Source of the DNA: Erigeron canadensis
Taxonomy: Eukaryota > Streptophyta > Magnoliopsida > Asterales > Asteraceae
Direction: 5' to 3'
Assembly (NCBI RefSeq): GCF_010389155.1
Contig: NC_057762.1
Span: 2,157,513 to 2,221,512 of the forward strand
DNA: 64,000 nucleotides
Shown: positions 45,200-57,200 of the stretch, piece after piece
How the letters are laid out: every line of letters begins with the position of its first letter
How positions within the stretch are numbered: the stretch's first letter is position 1
The notes under the pieces: generated by a model
Told to the model about the DNA's origin: nothing
Databases searched by the model: none
Seen by the model: only the letters and a program-made list of their open reading frames with translations
Made by a program: the position numbers and the translations under genes

Positions 45200-47471
45200 T
45201 TAGAGCTTATCTGGATCCGATAGGAAAAAAAAAACCTCACTCAAACTTCTTCCCCAACCTCTTCTCAATTGAGCCTAATCCTTTTTGGAAATTTTCTTCA
45301 AAGCATTCAGACACAGTTAGATTAATCTTTGTTCTCCATTCAATTTTGTATACGATTGATTATGAATACAGTAAACACTAAACCATAAAAAACCCCAATT
45401 CGTGGTTGTTGATGGGGATGATGCTGGCGAGATGTTGTTCGAGGAAACACTTATGTGAACAATATTGGTTGAATTTATTTGCTGTATGGCTGAATTTATG
45501 CTAAAGGATTGACTGCCCACAAACTGTTTGCTATAATGCCTGAATGAGAAAACTGAGTTCATTCATCAGCAAGCTCTTTTTACCGGTTACATATATTTTC
45601 GTTTTATAGTTTACGCTTCGTTTTCTACTATATAGGATGTTCACCTATTCTGGGCCAAAATTATTATATACATAATACATAATCGATCATATTCAGTGAC
45701 CTTCATTCTTATATTTATAGTTTATGCTTCAAGGTACTATAAACTAATACATAATCGATCCATTCTGAAGCTTTATTGGTATGTTGATAATGCAATTTTC
45801 TCTTTAGATGTTTATGCCTGATTTTGGATTCAAGTTATTTGTATTGAAAAATTTAGAGAATTGAATCATTACTTGGACCCTCATAAGGTTTGATGAGGTA
45901 CGGAATGTTGCCTTTCGCATTACATTTCACTCATGTTATATAGGTAGAACTTGTGTGTATAAGTAGCGTACTACATGGATTAAAAAGTGGTGGTTAATGA
46001 TCTCTTTGTTTTGGTAATCTTTCATGATGTGTTACCTAGGAAAAATTAACTATCGATGGTGTGTTTGGATGCATATTTTCAGACCAACTATTAAAACATG
46101 TAGAGGTAGAATTATAGTCTAATAGCTGTAACAATCAGTTTCTTTCGGTGAGCCGATAAGGCAGTATACCTTTATAAAGCTCCAAAAAATGCACCAATAT
46201 GTCATACTTGAAATTTATGAACATTGAATATTTAGGCTAAACCAACTATTGTGGTATTGTACATTGTGATATTAGAATACTAGAATCATATATGGAGGTA
46301 GACAGCCACATGACCTTCTTCTACTTAATTCTCCAAACAGGTGTCAAGCAGATGCATAGCGGAAATATCTAATTATACTTGAGTTATGTTTATATGTTTA
46401 TTTTGAATGTGGATAGTCTTCATCCAGCGGCTGATTATCATGCTGCAGCCCAAGTTGTTGATTGTTGTGTCATTTATGTTTGGGATTTAATTATGTTTCT
46501 TATTCTTTTTCATAAAGCTTTAGGATATAAAGACGAAAAAATACATAGCGGAAATATCTAATTATACTTGAGTTATGTTTATATGTTTATTTTGAATGTG
46601 GATAGTCTTCATCCAGCGGCTGATTATCATTCTGCAGCCCAAGTTGTTGATGGTTGTGTCATTTATGTTAGGGATTTAATTATGTTTCTAATTCTTTTTC
46701 ATAATGCTTTAGGATATAAACACGAAAAAAAACATTCACTAAATTGGAGGAAATGTGGTTGTCAACTTGCTGCTAAAGGAATTAAGCTTTAAACTCCTTG
46801 GACCATAATCATTATAGGCAACTAATTCATGAAATTTTGCTATTATAGCTAATGCGTTGTTGTTGATTTTCTAAATCTTAAAGAGTCGATTATGAATTTT
46901 GAAGCTCCTGCTGAATATGAGAAAGAGGCCCCTGCTCATTTTATGGATGCTAATAAAGTAACATAACATTCATCAGCCGATAATGCAAATGGTGTTATCG
47001 ACCACCCAATACATTTGTCAGCGATGAAGTAGCAAGCCAGCAAAGCAAGCCAGCAAAGCATAAGAGAGATGGCTAAACATCGTGAAAGCAGATGACTAAG
47101 GCAGACAATGACGAGAACAATGTGGCTGACCTGCAAGGTACTATACTTGAAGGTAATAAAAGTGTTAATGAAAAGGCTGACGATGAGAAATAACTGACTT
47201 AAGTTTCAGGCAGCTAAAGAGGCAGCTCAAAGCCTCAACAATAAAACGTAACAGCAATACCAACAAAATATGGCGAGTATCACATATATCTTTACTAATC
47301 CAAGGCTTTTTATTTAGAGCTCAAAGTATTCTAATATTTGTGCTGTTGAAAGATGAACATGTGGCTGAAGGAAGACCTTCTTTGCAAGTTGTGTGCGACA
47401 AATCTTTTGCAACAAATATGTTATACATATATTTTGAATCTTCCTGTCCAACTGACGGGTCTAAAGACTAG
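45200..47471 (+). mobile_element. probable Helitron with degenerate captured sequence
   Basis: The 3' end has a hairpin CCTGTC-CAACT-GACGGG (47443-47459, one G-T pair), eight bases, then CTAG at 47468-47471 followed by T. This is the classic Helitron 3' layout. The body (45230-47400) is less AT-rich than its surroundings and contains short open blocks such as NFEAPAEYEKEAPAHFMD near 46890 that look like decayed exons, plus the 189-bp duplication. I cannot name the source gene. The 5' TC end was not located, so the left border is a guess. Confidence 0.5.
46355..46732 (+). repeat. 189-bp tandem duplication
   Basis: Two head-to-tail copies begin CATAGCGGAAATATC at 46355 and 46544. Each contains an open frame starting MSYVYMFILNVDSLHPAADYH (46379 and 46568), and 189 is a multiple of three. 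They differ at a handful of positions. Confidence 0.9.
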
Positions 47472-48231
47472 TTAATATATAGATTGAGATCCTTTAAAGT
47501 TGAAATGGACTTTATAGGTAAAATTGATGAAGGTTGACCATTGGATTAGAAATCAATGGTCGAAATTAAAAAGTTATTTATAAATTTTAACTCTTGATTT
47601 TAATCCAAAAGTCAAGATTACTCTAACTTTACTAACTTTAGAGGATATCTATCCTTAATATATATTATTATAAATTACTTTCATTAATTAAGGGTATTAT
47701 ATGTATATCAGGTGAAAATATTTAAATTAAATAATTGAAAGATGTATTTTTGGTTTTTTAATAATTGAAAGTTATAACAAAAAAAACATTTACTTTATTG
47801 ATAGTATAGATGTAAAATGTTCATTTGAAAACCAAAATTTATGTGAAAACTAGTAAACTAACTAAAATACACTGTGATTTGAATTTAACACAAATGTGAT
47901 TTGAATTTAACACAAATGAAGAGACTGAATATTTGAGTTGATTAAAAATATTTTGGCTTATAGATCTTAGAACATGTTGCGTGGGGAAGAGGATTTCTTC
48001 TAGAAGGGGTCTTGGGGTAGAGTCTCTTCATAAGGTTTCTCGTATCCCTAGTGTTTCCCTTAGAGATGATTACGATAGAACGTGGATCGTTGATCAAGGT
48101 CTGCGCGCATATTACCCACTTTGCATCATTGTGGGTACTCGATCTGTAATAACTTACTCATCCTTCTATAAGAAATATATTTAACTTCACTCAATTTAAA
48201 AACATAGAACTGAACATACTACACAACCTTA
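47472..48231. other. intergenic DNA beside the receptor kinase
   Basis: AT-rich except 47970-48170, which is more GC-rich and has a 67-codon plus-strand frame without recognisable motifs. A resemblance of RRGLGVESLHK to LINE C-terminal motifs is too weak to call. Confidence 0.45.
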
Positions 48232-51200
48232 TTACTGTTTGTACGTTGTGTCGCAAAGAAATGATGCAATTGTTTGTACAACATCATACATTGTAGGCCT
48301 TTTTTCGGGGTTTGAATTAACACATCTTTTCGCTAGAATCAATATTGGCGTTATAACTTTTTTGATATCCGGGAGCAGAACAGGAAGACGTTGATCTATC
48401 AAATCTTTAAGGTCAACCTTGTCCTTCAGCTGTGGAGATATTAGAGAAATTATTGTATCACCTGGATGCTCTCCTTTGATGACTTCCAATGCTAAAACAC
48501 CGAAGCTATATACATCACACTTTTCTGTTACCTTCATTGTGTGAGCTAATCTGCAAAAGTTAAAAAAATTAAACACACGATTAATGTCCTTAGAGCAGTA
48601 GCAGTGCCACCACAAGTGGCTCGTCATCAACTTGTTATCCCTTCGACCAGGAGTCACACTATTCGTGGTTGCTAACATGAGTTGTTGAGTGGTTCTGTTC
48701 TGTTTTGTTTTGTTTTTTTCTTTTCTTTTCTTTTTAGATCTGACAGTGCGGATTAAATAAGTGGTGGGTTTCTAATGTGATGCCGAGAGAGACTAGTGGC
48801 GGGAGCCTGGGAGGTGCGCTGCTAGCTAGTGCTCTTAAGGAAGATACGTGTTAATTTGTGTAAATACATTAGTGATGATAAAATAAATGTACCTGGAGCA
48901 AGGTATCCATATGTTCCTGCTAAGTGACTCAAATTCGAAGATTCTTGGTTCAAGATCTTTGATGTACCAAAATCGGACACACACGCTTCATAATCTTTAT
49001 CAAGCAAAATATTTTTGCTTGATATGTCTCGATGAACGATAGGAGGTGAACAATCATGGTGCATGTAAGATAAAGCGTATGCAACACCTTTGATGATGTT
49101 CACCCTTTTCCCCCAATCTAAAATTTGAGCAGTGTTGTTGTTGCTCAAAATACTAGCTAGACTACCCCCTTCAAGATACTCATAAATCAAAAATGAGTTT
49201 TCAGCATGTGAACAGTAGCCAAGTAGCTTTACAATGTTTCGGTGACGTATTCTGGTCAATGCTCTGATCTCGTTCAGAAAGTCCATACGATTGATTAACT
49301 CAGAGGATGCATACGAGTAAAGTCTCTTTACCGCTACAGTATCACCAGATGTCAACCTTGCTTTGTAGACACTTCCGCACCCACCTTTACCAACGCAATA
49401 TGCTTCGTTAAACTCATTGGTTGCCTTTAGGATTTCTTGGTAAGTCTCCCTACCATCAAACATTGAAATCGAAAAGAAATCCTCGATATAAATATTTTCA
49501 TCTACCATTTGTGGTGATGACAACATTCTCTTCGATTTCCATCTACAGAAAACAAAAGCTGCCATGAGACCGCCAAGTAAAAGGGCTCCAATCAGTGGAA
49601 GTGAAATCGTGAGTGCAAGCTTGCGCTTCTTGTTCGAGGCTTGCCTTGCTGATGCACATTGTTTCAGTCCGCTGACATCACCACACAAACCTTTATTCCC
49701 TATTAGTGCTTCTATAGAAACATTACTAAAGACTTTGCTATTGGGAATAGGACCTTCTAACTGGTTGTATGATAGATCAATATTCCAGACGGCATTCACT
49801 GATTCCAAACTCTTTGGAATATAACCAGAAAGTTTATTATGTGAAAGATTGAGGTTTTCCAAACTACTTAGACCAGAAAATCCAGAAGGTATCTCACTGG
49901 TGAGTGAGTTGAGACTCAGATCAAGAATAGATAGTTGATACAATCTACCTATTTGCTCTGGAATTTTATCCGTAAATCTGTTGTTGCTCAAGTTTAAGCT
50001 GAATAAATTGGACCAATTATCTAGAAAGGATGGAATTGACCCGTTCAGCACATTCATGGAAAGGTCTAGCAACGAGAGGTCAACTAGCAATCCTAGATCA
50101 GGAGGTACGACACCAGACAGTTTGTTATTGCCTAAAAGAAGTACCCCCAACTGAGTCAATCTTCCAAGTTCTTTAAGTATCTCTCCAACCAAATCGTTGG
50201 AAGAGAAATTAAGTACTTCTAGTTGAAGAGAGTTTCCAAGGGAGGCAGGTATCTTGCCACTGATTTGATTCCCTCCCATCTGTATCGCAGTTAAGTTCTT
50301 GCACTTACTCCAGCTATCTGAGATCTCACCGAAAAACTTGTTGTCGGTGAGGCTGATGTAATTGAGGCGTGGATAGATACCAAAGCTCTCAGAAACATCT
50401 CCAGTGAGCTCGTTTCTATCTAGTCGTAGTCGGATCAAGCTGGAACAGTTGTACAAGCTCTTGGGGATTTGACCGGTCAGTTTGCTGTTGATGACTATAA
50501 GAATCTCAAGTTTCCCTCCGTTGCAGATATTATCGGGTAAACTACCAGTAAAATTGTTCCCGCTAATTTCTATTGTAACTAATTTCAGCTTCCCTAAATC
50601 TTCTGGAATAGGACCAGAAAATTGATTAACCCTGAGATTCAGAATTTTTAAATTTTGTAGGTTACCAAATGAATCTGGGATTGAACCATTGAGTCGGTTT
50701 TCACCTAATTGTAGACTAGAAAGGGATACCAAATTTCCTAGCTCTTCTGGAATGGGACCAGAAAGTTTGTTTTGGTAGAGACGAAGAAGATAAAGGGATC
50801 TGAGCTCACCTAAAGACGTAGGAATTGGACCAGTGATATCATTTGTTTGTAGCTCAATACGTTCAAGTAAGACCAAAGTACCTATTTCCATGGGGATTGA
50901 TCCATTTAACCGATTATTGGCAATAATTAAGTCGGTTAGCTTCTTTAAATTGACAAAAGTAGTTGGAATAGACCCAGTGAGAAAATTGTTGTGCAAATAA
51001 AGCTCATTTAGATTAGAAAGGTTTCCTAGTCCAGAAGGAATGGAACCAGAAATACTATTGTCGTTGAGACGAATATAACTAAGATTGGACAACACATTGA
51101 AACATGTAGGAATTGAACCGGAAAGAGAGTTATTACTCAAAGCAAGCAAACTTAGGGACCTTAACTGACATATGGATGGCGGAATCAAACCATTTAACTG

Positions 51201-51704
51201 ATTGTTATACAAGTAAAGGGTGACAAGATTTTTTATCTGTCCAACTCCCGGTGGAATTATCCCGGAAAATTGATTAGAAAAAAAATCAAGATAAACAAGT
51301 TTAGACAGGTAACGAATTTCAGAAGGGATGTTCCCAGAAAAATTGTTAAAACTAAGCTCAAAATAAGCAAGATTCGGAAAAGAAGAGAACGAGAAATTAT
51401 CAAGTGTACCACTTAAACCGGACGACGATAGGTTCAATCTGTTAATGCTCCCATTGGAACTACATGAAATTCCAAACCAATTACATGGAGACACTTTACC
51501 TGAAATGTTGTTCGGATTTTTGTCTGTCCATGAAGAAAGAAGAATAGTGCTATTGTTTTGGTTATAGAGGCTTGCTTTCCATCTAAGGAGGGCATCAACT
51601 TCATCACAAGAACCGAAATTAACAAAAAGAGATAAGAAAACCGTAACAAGTAATAAGAATATTGTTGAATGTAAGAAGGCCTCTTTAAAGGATAGAGGTC
51701 CCAT
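48232..51704 (-). CDS. LRR receptor-like kinase (MIK2-like), probably disrupted at the exon 2 boundary
   Basis: This is a plasma-membrane receptor kinase of the plant LRR-RLK family, closest in layout to MDIS1-interacting receptor-like kinase 2. Exon 1 (51704-48893) is uninterrupted for 937 codons: signal peptide (about 1-33), LRR N-cap with CNWFGISC (74-81), more than 20 LRRs (about 85-660), a paired-Cys juxtamembrane region ([10 protein letters not shown]), TM helix (about 697-720) and kinase. Catalytic elements are [12 protein letters not shown] (771-782), VAVK (Lys793), HRD (891-893, RD type), DFG (911-913) and GTYGYLAP. The donor is CCAG|GTACAT. Exon 2 (48550-48232, [17 protein letters not shown]) follows acceptor TTTTGCAG, but joining gives GAT-TAG. 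One base seems lost, removing kinase subdomains IX-XI. Confidence 0.9.
48593..48834 (-). mobile_element. Tourist/Harbinger-like MITE in the kinase intron
   Basis: This 242-bp insert has terminal inverted repeats (GAGCAGTAGCAGTGCC at the plus-strand left end, and GAGCACTAGCTAGCAGCGC reading in from the right). It is flanked by TTA on both sides (48590-48592 and 48835-48837). TTA target duplications and GAGCA-type ends fit PIF/Harbinger MITEs. Without it the intron would be about 97 nt. Confidence 0.78.
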
Positions 51705-51752
51705 ATATATATGTTTTGTTTTTTTATATGCAACTTGGATGTTCTTTCCGGC

Positions 51753-51763
51753 AATTTATATAA
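51753..51763 (-). promoter_or_regulatory. TATA box of the receptor kinase
   Basis: Minus strand ACTTATATAAATTGC lies about 50-60 bases before the ATG at 51704. A short AT-rich leader follows. Confidence 0.55.
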
Positions 51764-53490
51764 GTGCCATTTGATAGACAACTCCACCCATTGAGTAAAA
51801 CTCGGGTGATTCAATGAGGCGAGCTGATATCGTTATCATACTACTTGCTTATGGAAAATGCAAACCATTATCTAATACAAAGATATATTAAATATCTATA
51901 TTATTTAAACTTGTCCTAACATTCACAAATAGACTTACTTTAATTTATCTAATACTCCTTGCTTATGTTACAAATCATTTACTGATGTTAACAAATCGTA
52001 TTACGAGTATATAACATTTGTTGTATGCACTAGTCTAAGTTTATGTCTAAATACTTAATTAATGAATTAGATTATAGATGTTTTCCAGAAATCATGATTT
52101 CATATCACAAATTCGTGTAATCTACCGTTCTAAAAATGCAAAATTTTGAAAACTGTAACCTAGAACCTATATATAGGGGTTGAGTATATTGTAAAACTGA
52201 CGCAGACGGAAATTAAAGATAGATAATGGGACATGTTGATTCAAAAGAATGCCAGGAACAATTCTTCTAATATTCGTTGATTCGTAAGAATACCGAAAAT
52301 TAGGGTTAAATCAAACTATACACAAAGATAGAGAGAAAATCAAATTTTTGTAATATCATCCAACTGATCAAATTCTAGGTTTACAAGAACATAAATAATG
52401 CAGCAAAATTCGAATGGGCCTAAACAAACAAATGGGCCGAAAGTTATATTGAAAAGAAAATCCAAATAAACCCGAAAAACATAGAAAATGGTCCATAACT
52501 CATAGAAAACGGTGTTTTTGGGCCCGAAGGCTGACCCAAACCGGCAATTTGTAGCTTGATGCTCCTTATTCCAACGATCGTTTTGACTGGTCACACGTCG
52601 AAAACGGAGCCCTGTAGCAAAGGTTATGCCCATTTTAGTGAAACACATTTAGAACTCTATCTTGGGTCTCTAAATACAACAAAGTCTTTTCTTTAACACT
52701 TGGGCCTGCATCAAAAACAATTATTAAAGTTAAACAAATAAGATAAGATCTTGACCCTTAGATCATGGTTAAATTGATGCACGAAGATTTACGAATCAAT
52801 TGATGCACGATGATTTTCATGATACAGGGTGATCTTCAGTGACGAAAACCTATTGTTTTATTTTTTTTACTTTAATATTTGTGTTATTTTACCTAAAACA
52901 TATATATATATATATATACTCTCCTTATTTTAAGAACCATTTTTTTGTAAGAACCATGAGATCAAATCAATATATTTATATAATATATATGAGGTTGATT
53001 ATTGTAAAACAAGTATTATGGAGGAAGGGATGTTGACTTCGAGACCAGAGAGAGACCAGAGATGAAATCTCAATTCTCCATGTTTCGGGCATTTACCTCT
53101 TTGGATGCGTGTGGGCAGTGTTATCGTACCCTTCTTCTCCAGTGATGCTTTTGGGTTCCGCCCTCTAGCATATTGTCTGCTTGGATGTCATTGCTAGTGT
53201 TCTCGCACCACTAACTAACTAACATGTTATTCTAAAAAATATATTAAAGTAAAACAGACAAGACAAAATCTTAACCTTTAAATTATAATAAAATTGATGC
53301 ACGATGATTTTCATGAGGCACGGTGATTTTCAATTAAAAGAAACCTATATTTTATTTGTTTAATCTAATACTTATTTTATATTACCTAAGACTGAGTATA
53401 TAGGTAACATAACCTTTTCTTTCTAGTATTATCCGAATATGTTTGTATAGAAATTTTGTTGTATCAAATATAAGTTTATATATATATATA
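51764..53490. other. noncoding DNA with a dispersed direct repeat
   Basis: Blocks 52715-52895 and 53235-53395 are diverged direct copies, both containing TTGATGCACGATGATTTTCATGA and an ACCTA-rich end, about 500 bp apart. Between them 53040-53220 is unusually GC-rich for the region. No ORF is supported. Confidence 0.6.
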
Positions 53491-54216
53491 GAGGGTATGA
53501 AGTATGTGGCTGTTAGTGTTGAAACACGTCGGACCGTTCAAATCGTGATCTAAACAACTACAAACGTGCGGAATCCGATTGTAATTGTCTTTGAGGATTC
53601 TAAATAAACATGAACATATATGCACGAATTAAACAAAGAACAAGAGATATAAAACGAATTTCTTTATTATTCAGTCATCTCGATTACAATACAATGATAA
53701 ATCCGTATAGAAAACATCTCAATGATTACGGATTACAATCAAAGAGACGACAATAATAATGAATTACATGGGCGGACACGGTGTATAGATCTCTACACCG
53801 ATCCTATGAATAGCTAACTTACTAGTCTAAAACCATTAACCCTAAATTGGTAACCTAAGTCGTGTATATATAGGCTATCGAATGGGCTGGGCTTCTATCA
53901 TGTTCGTGGGCTTCGAGCTCCTTCGCACGAACTGCTGTCTCGTGCTGACGTCATCACGACCTTGATGATGTCTTCTTTTCATCATAATCAGCCATTTGAA
54001 TTGTATTGCAACCCACAACAAAAGCCTATCAGAAATTACTTCTACAGTTAGATAGCCAACTTGAGTATAGAACCCCTCACATCTTGTTTTTTTAATACAT
54101 TAAAAGCATGGAGCCCAGGCATTTATATATATATATATATATATATTAAAATATTGATATGTGAGGGGTTCTACACCCAAGCTTGGGTGTTTAACAGCCA
54201 TATACTCCATTTTCTC
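53491..54216. mobile_element. foldback MITE-like element split by a solo LTR
   Basis: The left arm (GAGGGTATGAAGTATGTGGCTGTTAG, resuming after 54046 with GATAGCC...AGAACCCCTCACAT) matches the inverted right arm 54148-54216 over about 60 bp, with AT repeats at both flanks. Removing the solo LTR leaves about 190 bp. The superfamily is not assigned. Confidence 0.65.
53517..54046 (-). repeat. SIRE-type solo LTR
   Basis: 530 bp running from TGTTGAAACACG to ACTTCTACA, flanked by GTTAG on both sides (53512-53516 and 54047-54051). It shares GTGCGGAATCC, the ...TCTACA end, TGACGTCA (53946-53953) and a minus-strand TATATATA (about 53876-53864) with the SIRE LTRs at 13.9 and 28 kb. No internal domain is present, so it arose by LTR-LTR recombination. 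Confidence 0.82.
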
Positions 54217-57200
54217 ATATATATATATATATGATAAAGATAAAGATAAAAAGAGAAACTTTAACGAGACAATGGAAAGAAGGTTTGTTTTTGATTTTTT
54301 TTACCTGTTTTTTTTTTGGAATTATCAATTTTTTTTCCAATTTTTAATTTTTTTTAATTAACTAATTCCATTAGAAAAAATAAAAAAGAAATTTTTTCCC
54401 CTAAAGGCGTAGATCGTAAGATATAGGCGAAGCCTTTCAGATTATGATAGAGCCATGATGACTAAAGGCGGAGCCTATCACTCCCATCAGCTATGACATA
54501 TCACCTTCTATGATCTATTACTCTCACTAGCTGTTAATAAAAAATAATAAAATAAAGGGGAACCTCAGTTGTAGTCAGAGGTGGTTGTTTCTGTTGTTTC
54601 TTACTGGCGTCATTTATTCTAAGCGGTTGTCAACTGCGATTAACGGAGGCCGGTTGTGGTTATCGGCATCAGTGGTTCCGACAAGGCCATTCCCTGTGGT
54701 TATTTTAATTTGGTTGTGTTTATGTGTATCAATATATGTACGTATATGTTAGTAATGTTGTTTTTTGATGGTAGTGACTAAATTATCTAAAGGCAAAACA
54801 GCTATTGTTACTAAATTGTTATATACATATGATAACTAAAATTATCTATAAAACTCAAAAAATGAAAGTTTAAAGTTTGAAATTTTTTATTTGTTATATA
54901 ATCCTTAAATAATAGACTTTATTAAGTATTTCCTTTAAATAATAACATAAAATATATATAGAAAAAAATGATTGGTATACAAATAGAAAAAAATGATTGG
55001 TATACAAATAGCTTAACTGACACTCAAAGATTTAAGCCAAGCCCTAAATTATTCTTGGTTAATTATATCTTTATTTCTTTACTACTATATAAAAATTATC
55101 CAGTCTACCCTTTTTAAAAATAGTTATGAAAAAGTTATTTTAGAAATGACCAAATTGTACTTAATGAAACCTCTATTTTGAAAAGAGATATAAACAAATT
55201 ATCCAATTTGTCCTTAATAAACTAATTTATACCATAAACCCTTATTTTTATAACTTACACCATAAATCTTTACCTTCTAAAATATCATCGCTAGCTATCA
55301 ATAGTCGTCGCCACCACCAAATCACTATCACCGCTACTATTGCAACATTGTACGAGTATCATACTAATATAATATTAAGATAAAGATTAAAAACTTATGA
55401 ACTATATATTTTGTAATAAAAATACAATTATTTTATGCATATTAAAATAATTCAATTAGCTTTTAGCAAAACCCTTTGTATAAATATATATGAGACAAGA
55501 AAAATTGGTTGTGTTATTCATTAACTCTCTTTGCTAGTGCGTAAATTAAATAATGTCAAAGTGTAGACTTAAAAAATACAAGTCTTTGATGATTAATTTT
55601 TTTTCCTTTTATAAAAGGTACATCTAAATATTGTCATTTTCAAAGTTAATTGCATTGACAATTTTTTTTCCTCTCCAAAATTAAAGCTAGTGTAGACTTT
55701 TTTTGAAAAAAAACAAATTATTCGATGATGACAATCTTGTTTGGAAAATTTATTTGAAAGACTTACCCATAGTATATTAGCGCAAAGAGACATGGTGACG
55801 ATCACCTGACGTTGGTGACGGCAAAAGCATCGTGTCTATATAATTGATATAAAATTAATTTATTAAAAATGATAATAGAGATATTCTAAAAAATAAGAAG
55901 AATAAATGAGACGGATGACATAAATTAATTTATTTTAAATAAAACGAGCATAATACCCGCACGTTGCGGCGGAATTTTGTTTTAGGAGTGACAATTTGTT
56001 ATAAAGGTAGATACGGTAATTCAGTGTTGTAGTGTACGGAGGACCATTTTGAGAACCATATATATAGTGAAAGGGGTTTTTTAAAAGAAAAAAAAAAGTA
56101 TGCTTAATTTTTTATGAAAAACTTCAAAATGCTTTATAAGAGAGTATAGATGATAATTTTACATATCTCACTTTTAATAAGAGGTTAAAGTTTTTATAAA
56201 TTCTCACATATTCTTGAAGTTATATTGTTCGTATGATGGTGGCACATTCGGAAGGAGAGAAACAACGTTCATCTCAATGGTATGAGAGTGAGAGAGATTA
56301 TGTCTAGAATATGGAGAATGGTTAACTATTTGTCTCCTGTTGGGTGTGGATTTCGTAGCTGATCTTTTAAAGATTCGTTTGGGATCTTGTTGCTTTTTGG
56401 CTCGCTTCAGTTTCAAGTTTTCATTTTTGTTGCTTTGACGTGTTTTTGCCCTAAGACATGAGATAAAAACCGGTAGCTCGACCTTTGTCAGTTAGGAGTT
56501 TTTCTCGTGTCTTCTTTTTGTAAATGACATCATTTTTTTCACTCATTTTGAAGTCCTCGTAGTTAATATTTCGGAATAAGTCTAAAGATTGTTGGTTCAT
56601 TTTTTAATCTAGATTATTATTATAAATATAATTGTATTTTTGGCAACTAGCATTTTGTTAAATTGCTCTTTCTGTTAATACTTTCGTTTTTGCCATTCAA
56701 AAAAAAATTAACTATAACTATATAGTAACTACAACATAGGAATGGTTATTTGAGAAATTAGAAACAAAGATAACAATTCTAGACCACATATTCTTCTCTA
56801 CTCTTTTTTCTTTCTCTTTAATAATAAATTACAATTCATCCATATCATTCAAAATGTTTTATTTCACAAATCGTAAATCGTGAGATGAAAAAAGAAATAT
56901 ACGTAGTCTTAAATTCCGTTCTCTTTCATTAAATATGCAATTCGATATACTTTTGACGACTTTTTAAGGGTTTTTTTTCAGTTGTACTTGTGTACCTACA
57001 CATGTATGATCTTTGTGTTCACTTGTAAATTAGTAAATGATCATTTGTACACAACAATAAAGGTTTAGGGCGGAGCCCGTGAATCCATGACGGAGCAATG
57101 GTGGCCAAGGGCGGAGCTCGCTAGTCAATGGCGGAGCTATAGCGGCTAAGAGCGAAGCCCGTTAGGTAGATCACCCATCACTGATCACCCCTATTACTAT

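Noticed and set aside
47981..48184. 67-codon plus-strand ORF as a gene or LINE remnant
   Set aside because: One weak motif only, no supporting context.
48232..48678. A separate 148-codon kinase ORF
   Set aside because: Its first 43 codons are intron and MITE sequence; only the part from 48549 on is kinase exon 2.
54001..54020. Solo LTR ending at ...CCCACAACA (54020)
   Set aside because: The flanks do not match there, whereas ending at 54046 gives a perfect GTTAG duplication.
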